Shown here piece by piece: positions 41,211 to 50,215 of a stretch of DNA of 64,000 nucleotides. A model generated the notes under the pieces. That model made no database searches. It had not been told where the DNA came from and worked only from the letters and a program-made list of their open reading frames with translations. Within the stretch, counting starts at the first letter, position 1; every line of letters begins with the position of its first letter. The DNA is from Thiobacillus sp. (lineage in GTDB: Bacteria > Pseudomonadota > Gammaproteobacteria > Burkholderiales > Thiobacillaceae), in NCBI GenBank assembly GCA_016124745.1, contig WGNC01000009.1, positions 1-64,000 on the forward strand, read 5' to 3'. Both the position numbers and the translations under genes were made by a program.

Positions 41211-43079
41211 ATGACGGCAGCATCCTTCCACCCGCAGGTAGGCCGTGGTTGTAAAGCCGCTGAAGCGGCAACAACCACGCTCCATCCCGATTCACTGGGC
41301 ACTTTGTGCGGCCTGTTCCGCGCACGGGTCGCCGCATCGCCGGAGCAGGTCGCCTACCGCCAGTTCGACAGCGCGCGTGACCGCTGGGTAAGCTTCACCT
41401 GGACGCAGGTGGCCGCGCAAGTAACGCGCTGGCAGGCTGCGCTGATGAAGGAAGGGCTCGTTCCCGGCGACCGCGTGGCGGTGATGCTGAAGAATTGCGT
41501 CGAGTGGGTGATATTCGATCAGGCCGCGCTGGGGCTGGGGCTCGTCACGGTGCCCTTGTACCTCGACGACCGGCCTGACAGCGCGGCCTACATCCTCAAT
41601 CATTCGGGCGCCAAGCTGCTGCTGGTCGAGGGCAAGTTCCAGCACAAGAAGCTGGCCGAAATCACCGCGTCGGCCCCTGCGTTGCAGCATATCGTCAGCC
41701 TTGCCGCCCCCGAGAACGGTCTGGTGAACTGGAGTACCCGTTTCGTGGTGGCGGATGACTGGCTGGAGGCGGCGGCCGACACGACGGTGCCCGAGCGCCA
41801 TCCGAGCGCGGACCTGCTGGTCAGCATCGTGTACACCTCGGGTACCACCGGGCGGCCCAAGGGGGTGATGCTGACCCACGAAAACCTGCTGTGGAATGCC
41901 TGGTATGCATCGCAATGTGCCGATTTCGGGCCGCATGAAGTGTTCCTGTCCTTCCTGCCGCTGTCGCATACGCTGGAGCGTACCGGCGGCTACTACCTGC
42001 CGATGCTGATTGGCGCGGAAGTGGCCTTCGCGCGTTCCATCGCCCAACTGGCGCAGGATTTGCAAAATATTCGCCCCACTGTGCTGGTCTCGGTGCCGCG
42101 CATCTACGAACGGGTATACGGGCGTATCCAGGACAGCCTGGAAAAGAAGGGCGTCTTCGCCCGCATCCTGTTCAAGCTGGCGGTGCGGGTCGGCTGGCGC
42201 CGCTTCGAATATGGCCAGCGGCGAGCCGGCTGGCATCCCGAACTGTTGCTGTGGCCGCTGCTGCAGAAGTTGGTGGCGGGCAGCGTGACTGAAAAAATGG
42301 GCGGGCGCCTGAAGATGGCGATTTCCGGTGGCGCGGCGCTCTCCCCCGACATCGCACGTGTGTTCGTTGGGCTGGGCGTGCCGATCTTTCAGGGCTATGG
42401 GCTCACCGAAACCAGCCCGGTGGTGTGCGTGAACCGTCCCGACTCCAACGTGCCCTCGAGCATCGGCCAGCCGCTGCCGGGCATCGAGGTGAAAATCGGT
42501 GACAACGACGAACTGCTTACCCGCAGCCGTTGCGTGATGCGCGGCTACTGGCAGGACGAAGAGGCCACCCGGGCCATGATCGACGCCGAGGGCTGGCTGC
42601 ATACCGGCGACAAGGCAACGGTCGACGCCAATGGCCACTACGCGATCGTTGGCCGCATCAAGGACATCATCGTGCTGAACAACGGCGAAAAGGTGCCGCC
42701 CACCGACATGGAGTCGGCGATTCTGCTCGATCCGCTGTTCGAACAGGTGATGGTCGTCGGCGAAGGCAGGCCCTATCTGGCCGCGCTGACCGTGTTGAAC
42801 GAGGCGCACTGGCAGGAGTTTGCCGAGAGTCTCCATGTCGACCCCAAACATCCGACCGCATTGCGCGACCCCAAGGTGGTCAAGATCCTGATCCGGCGGC
42901 TGGCCCATCATCTCAAGCATTTTCCGGGCTATGCCCAGATCCGCCGCATCCATGTTGAACTCAAGCCTTGGACCGTGGACGACGGTCTGCTGACCCCCAC
43001 CCTCAAGGTCAAACGCAACCTGGTGCTCGATCGTTACCGCGCAGCGGTCGAGGCGATGTATGCTGATTTCGCGCGCTGA
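41211..43079 (+). CDS. Long-chain acyl-CoA synthetase (AMP-forming)
   Basis: A 622-residue ANL-superfamily ligase that activates fatty acids to CoA thioesters via an acyl-AMP. The P-loop motif YTSGTTGRPKGVMLTHEN is at about residues 207-224, QGYGLTETSPV at about 395, and the hinge/A8 region with GRIKDIIVLNNGEKV at about 480. The 5' coding end includes a strong palindrome (41244-41279), so the first 25 or so residues may not be native and a downstream start is possible. FadL-type porin, MscS and desaturase genes follow on the same strand, suggesting a fatty-acid uptake and membrane-lipid theme. Confidence 0.9.
   Translation: MTAASFHPQVGRGCKAAEAATTTLHPDSLGTLCGLFRARVAASPEQVAYRQFDSARDRWVSFTWTQVAAQVTRWQAALMKEGLVPGDRVAVMLKNCVEWVIFDQAALGLGLVTVPLYLDDRPDSAAYILNHSGAKLLLVEGKFQHKKLAEITASAPALQHIVSLAAPENGLVNWSTRFVVADDWLEAAADTTVPERHPSADLLVSIVYTSGTTGRPKGVMLTHENLLWNAWYASQCADFGPHEVFLSFLPLSHTLERTGGYYLPMLIGAEVAFARSIAQLAQDLQNIRPTVLVSVPRIYERVYGRIQDSLEKKGVFARILFKLAVRVGWRRFEYGQRRAGWHPELLLWPLLQKLVAGSVTEKMGGRLKMAISGGAALSPDIARVFVGLGVPIFQGYGLTETSPVVCVNRPDSNVPSSIGQPLPGIEVKIGDNDELLTRSRCVMRGYWQDEEATRAMIDAEGWLHTGDKATVDANGHYAIVGRIKDIIVLNNGEKVPPTDMESAILLDPLFEQVMVVGEGRPYLAALTVLNEAHWQEFAESLHVDPKHPTALRDPKVVKILIRRLAHHLKHFPGYAQIRRIHVELKPWTVDDGLLTPTLKVKRNLVLDRYRAAVEAMYADFAR
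41244..41279. repeat. Palindromic REP-like hairpin at the 5' end of the ligase gene
   Basis: CGTGGTTGT (41244-41252) pairs with ACAACCACG (41271-41279); inside it GCCGCT pairs with AGCGGC around a GA loop. The GCT-GA-AGC head matches the repeat in the PIN gene at 32554-32681. It overlaps the annotated N-terminal coding region. Confidence 0.78.
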
Positions 43080-43108
43080 ATTCCACGAAACGACATAGGG
43101 AGAATCTG

Positions 43109-44392
43109 ATGTCCTCATTTCCTCTGAAGCACCTGACGCTGGGCTTCACAATGGCCGGGTTCGCCGGCTTGACGCAGGCTGCCGGCTTCGCCCTGATCGA
43201 GCAGAATGCAAGCGGGCTCGGCAATGCGTATGCCGGCCAGGCCGCCAGTGCGCAGGATGCCAGCACGGTATTTTTCAACCCGGCAGGGATGGGCCTGCTG
43301 CCGGGTTCTCAACTGGCGGTGTCCGGGAGTCTCATCAAGCCTTCAGCCAAGTTCCAGAATGGCGGCTCAACGGCGGCACCGCTCCAGACTTTGGGCGGTA
43401 CCGGGGGCGACGCGGGCGACTGGGCTTTGGTGCCGAACTTGTATTATGTCCATCCGGTCGACGACAAGCTGGTCCTGGGTATAGGCGTGAACGCCCCTTT
43501 CGGACTCAAGACCGAATACGATCAAACCTGGATGGGACGTTTTCAGGCCGTCAAATCCGAGGTGCAGACCATCAACATCAACCCGTCCCTGTCCTACAAG
43601 CTGAACGACACCGTCCTGCTGGGGGCAGGATTGAGCGGCCAGTACATCGACGCCACGCTGACCAACATGGTCAATTACAGTGCGCTGGCGGGGGGTGCAT
43701 TGGGCGCCAACTTGCAGGGACTGGCCAGTGTAGAAGGCAACGACTGGGGCTGGGGCTACAATCTGGGGGCCTTGTTCACCCTGGGCGACACCCGGGTCGG
43801 TCTTGCCTATCGTTCCGAGGTCGATTACACGCTCGAGGGCGATGTCAGCTTTGCCAACGTGCCGCCGCCGATGGCCGGCAGTCCGCAGTTGCACAACGGG
43901 CCGGTCACCGCCGATGTCACCATGCCCGCCTCCGCATCGCTGAGCCTGTTTCACAAGCTCAATCCCAGCGTGGACCTGCTGGCCGATATCACCTGGACGG
44001 GCTGGAGTACTTTCGACATGTTGACGGTGCGTCGCACCTCGGGCAGCGTGGTGTCTTCCACAACGGAGAACTGGCAGGACAGCTGGCGCTACTCTGTGGG
44101 GGTGACCTGGCACCAGAATGCCGCCTGGTCGTGGCGTGCCGGCGTCGCCTACGATGAAACGCCGGTGGAGGACGCTTACCGCACCCCGCGCATTCCCGAC
44201 AATAGCCGTACCTGGGTCGCGCTGGGGGGGCAATACCGACTGTCGGGGAATTCCGCACTCGACTTCGGCTATGCCTATCTGTTCGTCGATGATGCCAGCA
44301 TCAATTCCACCGCGCCGGGGGCCGGCACATTGCGGGGCGATTACAAGAACTCGGTGAACATCCTCAGCGCGCAGTACGCCTATACATTCTGA
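43109..44392 (+). CDS. FadL/OmpP1-family outer-membrane transporter
   Basis: A 427-residue outer-membrane beta-barrel protein. A signal peptide (residues 1-24, cleaving after LTQA) is followed by the FadL N-terminal hatch motif GFALIEQNASGLGNAYAG and the STVFFNPAGM segment. Alternating strands run to the C-terminal YAYTF, whose terminal Phe is a sorting signal. FadL homologues carry long-chain fatty acids or other hydrophobic compounds. GGGAG lies upstream. It follows the acyl-CoA synthetase by 29 bases, a meaningful pairing for uptake plus activation of fatty acids. Confidence 0.92.
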   Translation: MSSFPLKHLTLGFTMAGFAGLTQAAGFALIEQNASGLGNAYAGQAASAQDASTVFFNPAGMGLLPGSQLAVSGSLIKPSAKFQNGGSTAAPLQTLGGTGGDAGDWALVPNLYYVHPVDDKLVLGIGVNAPFGLKTEYDQTWMGRFQAVKSEVQTININPSLSYKLNDTVLLGAGLSGQYIDATLTNMVNYSALAGGALGANLQGLASVEGNDWGWGYNLGALFTLGDTRVGLAYRSEVDYTLEGDVSFANVPPPMAGSPQLHNGPVTADVTMPASASLSLFHKLNPSVDLLADITWTGWSTFDMLTVRRTSGSVVSSTTENWQDSWRYSVGVTWHQNAAWSWRAGVAYDETPVEDAYRTPRIPDNSRTWVALGGQYRLSGNSALDFGYAYLFVDDASINSTAPGAGTLRGDYKNSVNILSAQYAYTF

Positions 44393-44470
44393 GGCGCGTG
44401 TGATCGCGGGCTTTGCCATCGGCTGTTCCCGCCTTGATCGTTGCTTGCTTAGCGTTCCTGGGTATTCGTC

Positions 44471-45769
44471 TTGGTTAAGACACCACTCGACAATCTGCTG
44501 ACCCGCCTGATCGACGAGGGCCAGGACACCCAGTTGCTGTGGCAGCTTGCCCTGCTGGGAGTTGCCGCTGCGCTTGCCTGGATGGCCAGGCGTTTCGTCA
44601 AGCGCTACCCAATCGATCCGCAGAGCGCCTTGTCGGCGGGACGTGAGGGTCTCTGCCGCCTGGTCTTCCCGCTGGTCATGATGCTGGCCGTGCTGGTCAT
44701 GCGGGCGCTGGCGGAATTGTGGCTGCCCACCACGCATCTGCTGAATCTGGCCGTCCCCCTGCTGCTGGCCCTGGTGCTGGTTCGGATCGTGGTGTACGCC
44801 CTGCGCTATGTATTCCATTCCAGCGAAGCCCTGAAAGCATGGGAGCGCACGGCGGCCTGGCTGATCTGGGGCGCCTTCGCGCTGCATGTCACGGGCCTGT
44901 TGCCGCGCATCCAGGGCGCGATGGATGCGCTCTCCTTCCAGTCGGGCAGTTATCGCTTCTCGCTCGGTTTGCTGCTCCAGGCGGCTGGGGTGATCGTCGC
45001 GGCGACCATTGTGGCGCTGGCGCTGGCGCGTCTGGTCGAAACCCGCCTGATGCGCATCCCGCAAATGAATCTGTCGCTGCGCATGGCTCTGGCGAAGGCT
45101 GCGCGTACCCTGTTCTTGATTTTGGCCGTGCTGGTAGCCCTGCCTGCGGTGGGGATCGACCTGACTGTGCTTTCGGTGTTTGGTGGTGCGCTGGGCGTGG
45201 GCATCGGATTCGGTCTGCAAAAGATTGCCAGCAACTACATATCGGGTTTCATCATCCTGCTCGACCGTTCGGTTCGCATCGGCGACCTGGTGACGGTCGA
45301 CAACAAATACGGAGAGGTCAGCCAGATCAATACGCGCTACACGTTGCTGAAAGGGCTCGACGGCACCGAAACCATCGTTCCGAACGAAACGATGATCTCT
45401 CAGACCGTAATCAACCATTCGCTGAGCAAACCCAATGTGCGGATAACGCTCCCCGTGCAGGTGTCGTACGACACCGATCTGGAGCAGGCGGAGGCCTTGA
45501 TGCTGGAAGCGGCACACGACCAGCCGCGGGTGATTTGCGACGAAGCGGGCAATCTGCCCAAGGTGTTTCTGAAGGAGTTTGCCGATAACGGTGTGCTGCT
45601 GGAGTTGGGTGTGTGGATACGGGATGCCGGCGAAGGTCAAAACAACCTGCGATCCGATATCAACTGGGCGATCTGGCGACGTTTCAAGGCAGCCGGTATC
45701 GAAATTCCCTTTCCCCAGCGGGTGGTGCATATGGCATCAATCGGTCCTCAAAATGCTAAAAATCATTGA
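44471..45769 (+). CDS. MscS-family mechanosensitive channel
   Basis: A 432-residue mechanosensitive ion channel of the small-conductance type with additional N-terminal membrane helices. The pore helix GGALGVGIGFGLQKIASNYISG is at about residues 237-258, followed by the beta domain (DRSVRIGDLVTV) and the mixed alpha/beta C-terminal domain. The start is a TTG at 44471; no better-placed ATG exists in frame near the N-terminal helix. The RBS is weak. It protects cells against osmotic downshock. Confidence 0.88.
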   Translation: MVKTPLDNLLTRLIDEGQDTQLLWQLALLGVAAALAWMARRFVKRYPIDPQSALSAGREGLCRLVFPLVMMLAVLVMRALAELWLPTTHLLNLAVPLLLALVLVRIVVYALRYVFHSSEALKAWERTAAWLIWGAFALHVTGLLPRIQGAMDALSFQSGSYRFSLGLLLQAAGVIVAATIVALALARLVETRLMRIPQMNLSLRMALAKAARTLFLILAVLVALPAVGIDLTVLSVFGGALGVGIGFGLQKIASNYISGFIILLDRSVRIGDLVTVDNKYGEVSQINTRYTLLKGLDGTETIVPNETMISQTVINHSLSKPNVRITLPVQVSYDTDLEQAEALMLEAAHDQPRVICDEAGNLPKVFLKEFADNGVLLELGVWIRDAGEGQNNLRSDINWAIWRRFKAAGIEIPFPQRVVHMASIGPQNAKNH

Positions 45770-45828
45770 TTGTTATGGAATTTGTCCGTAAATTAGCGGA
45801 TTGATTTATCCTTTTTGGAACTGTACAC

Positions 45829-47001
45829 ATGCAATTAGGCTTGCTGGATTTACCGTGGTGGGGTTATGTCGTGGCTGCGCTGGCGCTTACCCATATCACG
45901 ATTGCCGCCGTCACCATTTTTCTGCACCGTTCGCAGGCACATCGCGCTGTCGACTTGCATCCCGTCATCAGCCACTTTTTCCGTTTCTGGTTGTGGCTCA
46001 CATCCGGCATGGTCACCAAGGAATGGGTTGCCATCCATCGCAAGCATCACGCCAAGTGCGAAACGCCCGAAGATCCTCACAGCCCACAGACACGCGGCCT
46101 CAAGAAGGTGTTCTGGGAAGGTTCCGAGCTGTATCGTGCCGAGGCCAAGGTGGTCGAGACACTCGAAAAATATGGTCACGGCACGCCGGATGACTGGCTG
46201 GAACGCAACGTGTACAGCGGTCATTCGGCCGCCGGCATCTGGCTCATGATGGCGATCGATCTCGTCCTGTTCGGGCCCATCGGTCTCACCATCTGGGCCG
46301 TGCAAATGGCGTGGATTCCGGTCACCGCTGCCGGCATCATCAATGGTGTCGGCCACTACTGGGGCTACCGCAATTTTGCTTGCGAGGACGCCAGCACCAA
46401 CATCATGCCGTGGGGGATCCTGATCGGTGGCGAGGAATTGCACAATAACCACCATGCTTACGGCACCTCCGCCCGCTTGTCCAACAAATGGTATGAGTTC
46501 GACATTGGCTGGCTCTACATCAAGTTGCTGTCCTACCTGGGCCTGGCCTCCATCCGCAAGGTGGCGCCCACCGTGAAATGGCAATCCGCCAAGCCCTTGT
46601 GCGACCTGGACACGCTGCAGGCCATCATCACCCATCGCTACGACGCGATGACGCGCTTCATGCGCAGCGTGCGTGAAGAGAGCGCGGCCGAAATCGCCAG
46701 GCTGAAGGCGGGTGCGAAACTGCCGCATAACTGGACCTTCAACAGTTTCCGCCGCTCGCTGAACAAGGAGCCGGCCGATCTTGCCGCCGCCGATAAGGCC
46801 GAACTGGATACGCTTCTTGGACAGAGCGAGCGTCTGCAAACCGTCTATCGGATGCGCCAGGAACTGGCTGCGATCTGGAGCCGTTCCACCGCCAGCCGTG
46901 AGCAGTTGCTCGAGCAGTTGCAGGGCTGGTGCAAGCACGCCGAAGACAGCGGCATCCAGTCGCTGAAGGATTTCTCGGTGCGCCTGCGCTGTTATGCCTG
47001 A
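45829..47001 (+). CDS. Fatty-acid (acyl-CoA type) desaturase
   Basis: A 390-residue membrane-bound diiron desaturase. The three histidine boxes are present: HRSQAH (about residue 40), HRKHH (about 74) and HNNHH (about 209). Pairs of membrane helices lie between them. The C-terminal 130 residues form a helical extension rich in charged residues, longer than in minimal delta-9 desaturases. It introduces a double bond into saturated acyl chains to adjust membrane fluidity. The upstream 60 bases are AT-rich and probably contain its promoter. A strong bidirectional terminator follows. Confidence 0.92.
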   Translation: MQLGLLDLPWWGYVVAALALTHITIAAVTIFLHRSQAHRAVDLHPVISHFFRFWLWLTSGMVTKEWVAIHRKHHAKCETPEDPHSPQTRGLKKVFWEGSELYRAEAKVVETLEKYGHGTPDDWLERNVYSGHSAAGIWLMMAIDLVLFGPIGLTIWAVQMAWIPVTAAGIINGVGHYWGYRNFACEDASTNIMPWGILIGGEELHNNHHAYGTSARLSNKWYEFDIGWLYIKLLSYLGLASIRKVAPTVKWQSAKPLCDLDTLQAIITHRYDAMTRFMRSVREESAAEIARLKAGAKLPHNWTFNSFRRSLNKEPADLAAADKAELDTLLGQSERLQTVYRMRQELAAIWSRSTASREQLLEQLQGWCKHAEDSGIQSLKDFSVRLRCYA

Positions 47002-47066
47002 TGCTTTCCGGACGGCTTGTCTGATGACGGCCTGCTGTCGAACGCGTTCTTAACGCCCGGGCGAAG

Positions 47067-47110
47067 CGCCCAACAAAAAACCCGCCATTCAGCGGGTTTT
47101 TTGTTGGGCG
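47067..47110. terminator. Bidirectional intrinsic terminator
   Basis: CGCCCAACAAAAAACCCGC (from 47067) and GCGGGTTTTTTGTTGGGCG (to 47110) form a 19-pair stem around a 6-base loop. It serves both the desaturase (plus strand) and rpmG (minus strand). Confidence 0.93.
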
Positions 47111-47120
47111 GTAACCAGCC

Positions 47121-47288
47121 TTACTTCAGCTTGGTTTCCTTGTACATCACATGTTTGCGAGCCTTGGGATCGAACTTGCTGATCTCCATTTTCTCGGGCA
47201 TGGTTTTCTTGTTCTTGGTGGTGGTGTAGAAGTGGCCGGTGCCCGCAGTGGACTCCAGCTTGATCTTTTCGCGTCCGCCTTTAGCCAT
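47121..47288 (-). CDS. rpmG: 50S ribosomal protein L33
   Basis: A 55-residue protein beginning [19 protein letters not shown] and containing the L33 core [21 protein letters not shown], ending with KETKLK. It lacks the zinc-binding cysteine pairs, so it is the zinc-independent (C-minus) form. It is downstream of rpmB in the common rpmB-rpmG order, with 11 bases between, and is followed by a strong terminator. It is shorter than most open frames around it but the sequence identity to L33 is clear. Confidence 0.97.
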   Translation of the reverse strand: MAKGGREKIKLESTAGTGHFYTTTKNKKTMPEKMEISKFDPKARKHVMYKETKLK

Positions 47289-47299
47289 GATTGAGCTCC

Positions 47300-47536
47300 T
47301 TAAACGGCAACGCCGTTGGCGCGCAGTTCAACTAGAACAGCATCAATGCCATTCTTGTCGATGGTGCGCAGGGCGGCAGTCGATAAACGCAGACGGATCC
47401 AGCGGTTTTCGCTCTCGACCCAGAACCGGCGATATTGCAGGTTGGGCAGAAAACGCCGCTTGGTTCTATTGTTGGCGTGGGAAACGTTGTTTCCGACCAT
47501 GGGCTTCTTGCCCGTAACGACACATACGCGAGCCAT
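47300..47536 (-). CDS. rpmB: 50S ribosomal protein L28
   Basis: A 78-residue protein with the L28 start [21 protein letters not shown] and the conserved [16 protein letters not shown] and ITLR-type segment [18 protein letters not shown]. It is full length. It is the first gene of the rpmB-rpmG operon; the 122 bases upstream before radC should hold its promoter. Confidence 0.97.
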   Translation of the reverse strand: MARVCVVTGKKPMVGNNVSHANNRTKRRFLPNLQYRRFWVESENRWIRLRLSTAALRTIDKNGIDAVLVELRANGVAV

Positions 47537-47658
47537 GACGCTGCTCCAAAATTAAAGGTTAACAAATCCGGTTATCTGGCGGAGTTAACCAAGTCGGTCA
47601 ACCCGAGAACCGCGATTTATATCACATCTTGCAATCACGAAGCAAGTTCGGCATCGGT

Positions 47659-48333
47659 TCAAAGATGGCCGGACTCCATGAATGACAGCGAGGACGCGCC
47701 CGCCACGATGAAGTGGTCGAGCACGCGCACGTCGACCAGCGCCAACGCATCCGCCAATCGGCGAGTGAGGCTGTGGTCGGCCTGGCTGGGTTCGGCCACG
47801 CCACTGGGGTGGTTATGCGCCAGAATGAGCGCGGCCGCGTTGTGTTCCAGGGCGCGCTTGATGATCTCTCGGGGATAGACGCTGGTTTGCGTCAGCGTGC
47901 CACGAAACAGCTCCTCCACAGCAATGACCCGATTCTGTGCGTCGAGAAACACGCAGCAGAACACTTCATAGGGCTTGTTGCGCAGGATCAGGCGCAGGTA
48001 GTCGCGCACGGCGGTTGGAGAAGCGAGCGCATCGCCCGCCTGCATCTCCTCGGCCAGGGTGCGCCGGGCCATTTCCATGACCGCCTGCAGCAGGGCGTAT
48101 TTGGCTTCGCCTACACCGGGCGCATCGCAGGCGGATCGCCTGTCGGCGCGGCATAGCCCTCCCAGGCCGCCGAAGCGGTCGAGCAGTTCACGTCCAAGGT
48201 CGACCGCGCTTTTGCCGACCATGCCGGTGCGCAAGAACACCGCAACCAGTTCGGCATCGGTCAATGCAGACGCGCCCTGCTTCAGAAGCTTCTCGCGCGG
48301 ACGCGTGTCCGCCGGCCAGTCACGAATCGCCAT
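47659..48333 (-). CDS. radC: RadC-family JAB-domain protein
   Basis: A 224-residue protein with an N-terminal helix-hairpin-helix region (residues 1-95) and a C-terminal JAB/MPN domain. The metal-binding motif is in [18 protein letters not shown] (H-x-H and D) together with a glutamate in AVEELFRGT. RadC is named for DNA repair but its actual role is uncertain. The ATG at 48333 follows GGAGAGGGG; an upstream in-frame ATG would add 12 residues. It is divergent from coaBC with about 50 bases between. Confidence 0.92.
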   Translation of the reverse strand: MAIRDWPADTRPREKLLKQGASALTDAELVAVFLRTGMVGKSAVDLGRELLDRFGGLGGLCRADRRSACDAPGVGEAKYALLQAVMEMARRTLAEEMQAGDALASPTAVRDYLRLILRNKPYEVFCCVFLDAQNRVIAVEELFRGTLTQTSVYPREIIKRALEHNAAALILAHNHPSGVAEPSQADHSLTRRLADALALVDVRVLDHFIVAGASSLSFMESGHL

Positions 48334-48383
48334 GCCAACCCCTCTCCCGTAGAATATTGCCATTCTCATGGAAAGCCGAGACC

Positions 48384-49565
48384 GTGTCGCTGGCGAATAA
48401 AAGAATCATTCTGGGTGTCACCGGTGGGATCGCCGCATACAAGTCAGCGGAGCTGTGTCGCCTGCTGGTCAAGGCCGGGGCCGAGGTGCGGGTGGTGATG
48501 ACCGCGGCGGCACAGCAGTTTGTGACCCCACTGACGTTTCAGGCGTTGTCAGGCCAGCCTGTGCTGAGTTCACTGTGGGACGCCGCCAGCGGTGACGGCA
48601 TGGAACACATCCATCTGTCGCGCGATGCCGATCTGTTGCTGGTCGTCCCAGCCTCGGCCGATTTCCTGGCCAAGCTCGTTCAGGGGCGGGCCGACGATCT
48701 GCTGTCGACCCTGTGTCTGGCGCGCAGTTGCAGGCTTGCCGTCGCACCTGCGATGAACCGCGAGATGTGGGCAGCCCGGCCCACCCGGCGCAATCTTGAA
48801 CAACTGGCCGAGGATGGCGTGATGGTCCTGGGGCCGGCGGCAGGTGAACAGGCCTGCGGCGAAATCGGCCTGGGGCGCATGCTGGAGCCGAACGCAATCA
48901 TGGCGGCCCTGCCAGGCTTGATGGGCCTGGGTGCGCTGGCGGGAAAGCGCGTCCTCATTACCGCGGGCCCCACTTTCGAAGCGATCGATCCGGTGCGCGG
49001 CTTGACCAACCTCAGCTCCGGCAAGATGGGGTATGCGGTGGCGCAAGCGGCGGCCGAAGCGGGGGCCGAAGTCTGTCTGGTTTCGGGGCCGACCTGTCTC
49101 GCCACCCCGGCAGGCGTGCGGCGGATCGACGTGCAAAGCGCGGCGCAGATGCGACAGGCGGTGCTGGCTGAATTGCCCTGCACAGTATTCATTGCCGTCG
49201 CTGCGGTGGCAGATTACCGGATGGACGTCACCGCGACGCAGAAAATGAAGAAAAGCGCAGGCGGCCTGACGCTGCATCTGGTCGCCAACCCCGACATTCT
49301 GGCCGAAGTGGCCGCCTTGCCCGATGCCCCGTTCTGCGTGGGATTTGCCGCCGAGACCGAGCAACTTGCGGCGTACGCAGAAGCCAAACGCACCCGTAAG
49401 AAACTGCCCCTGCTGGTGGGCAATCTGGCGCAGGACACCCTCGGGCAGGATGCGGCTGAACTGGTCCTGTTCGATGATCAGGGCAAGCATCCATTGCCGC
49501 GGGCCGACAAGCTCACCCAGGCGCGACACCTGGTCCGCCGAATTGCACACTTGCTCAACGACTAA
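48384..49565 (+). CDS. coaBC: Bifunctional phosphopantothenoylcysteine decarboxylase/synthetase
   Basis: A 393-residue flavoprotein for two steps of coenzyme A biosynthesis. The CoaC half (residues 1-185) has the start [15 protein letters not shown], an active-site His region ([11 protein letters not shown]) and the catalytic cysteine in [13 protein letters not shown]. The CoaB half has the CTP-binding [15 protein letters not shown] and the conserved lysines in QKMKKSAGG. The GTG at 48384 gives the standard N-terminus; further upstream reading in frame is not family sequence. dut follows after 20 bases, as in many proteobacteria. Confidence 0.96.
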   Translation: MSLANKRIILGVTGGIAAYKSAELCRLLVKAGAEVRVVMTAAAQQFVTPLTFQALSGQPVLSSLWDAASGDGMEHIHLSRDADLLLVVPASADFLAKLVQGRADDLLSTLCLARSCRLAVAPAMNREMWAARPTRRNLEQLAEDGVMVLGPAAGEQACGEIGLGRMLEPNAIMAALPGLMGLGALAGKRVLITAGPTFEAIDPVRGLTNLSSGKMGYAVAQAAAEAGAEVCLVSGPTCLATPAGVRRIDVQSAAQMRQAVLAELPCTVFIAVAAVADYRMDVTATQKMKKSAGGLTLHLVANPDILAEVAALPDAPFCVGFAAETEQLAAYAEAKRTRKKLPLLVGNLAQDTLGQDAAELVLFDDQGKHPLPRADKLTQARHLVRRIAHLLND

Positions 49566-49585
49566 CTGACGAGATCCCGACGAAA

Positions 49586-50032
49586 ATGAAGATGGATGTG
49601 AAGATTCTCGACGCCCGGCTGCGCGAACAGCTGCCGCATTACGCCACAGCGGGTTCAGCTGGTCTCGATTTGCGTGCCTGCATCGATGCGCCGATCACGC
49701 TCGCACCCGGCGCAACCCGGCTGATTCCGACGGGAATGGCCATCCACCTGGCGGATCCTGGTTATGCTGCGCTGATCCTGCCGCGTTCGGGCCTGGGACA
49801 CAAACACGGGATTGTACTGGGCAATCTGGTCGGGCTGATCGACTCGGATTACCAGGGCCAGTTGATGGTATCCGCCTGGAACCGCGGCCAGCAGGCGTTC
49901 GAACTGGCGCCGCTGGAGCGTCTGGCGCAACTGGTCATCGTCCCAGTGGTGCAGGCCGAATTCAATGTGGTCGACGATTTCGAGGCCAGTTATCGCGGCG
50001 AGGGCGGGTTCGGGAGCACCGGCCGGCAATAG
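49586..50032 (+). CDS. dut: dUTP diphosphatase
   Basis: A 148-residue trimeric dUTPase that hydrolyses dUTP to dUMP, preventing uracil incorporation into DNA. The five motifs are present, including GSAGLDLRA (1), [11 protein letters not shown] (2), [11 protein letters not shown] (3), [13 protein letters not shown] (4) and [10 protein letters not shown] (5). ATG 49586 or 49592 could be the start. It is next to coaBC as in E. coli. Confidence 0.97.
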   Translation: MKMDVKILDARLREQLPHYATAGSAGLDLRACIDAPITLAPGATRLIPTGMAIHLADPGYAALILPRSGLGHKHGIVLGNLVGLIDSDYQGQLMVSAWNRGQQAFELAPLERLAQLVIVPVVQAEFNVVDDFEASYRGEGGFGSTGRQ

Positions 50033-50063
50033 TGTCGGAATTTTTTACGCGTGGATTCTAAAT

Positions 50064-50091
50064 GCACCCGGCAGGCTGGCCTGTCGGGTGC
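50064..50091. terminator. Hairpin downstream of dut
   Basis: GCACCCG-g-CAGG pairs with CCTG-t-CGGGTGC around CTGG. No T-tract follows on the plus strand, so it may be a weak terminator or a transcript-stabilising hairpin. Confidence 0.4.
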
Positions 50092-50215
50092 AAACACGTT
50101 GGGGCATGGAATTTGCTGAGTACAGCGCCAAGCCGGCTGGTTTTCTGGAATATATCGGAAACTGGCCATTGCGGAGAACATAAACATAAGAGGTTGGCCG
50201 GTTGGCGCATACGTC

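Noticed and set aside
43367-45730. A 787-codon open frame on the minus strand opposite the FadL and MscS genes
   Set aside because: It spans two clear plus-strand genes and the gap between them, and is Gln/Arg/His-rich with no domain. Long antisense frames are common in this GC-rich DNA.
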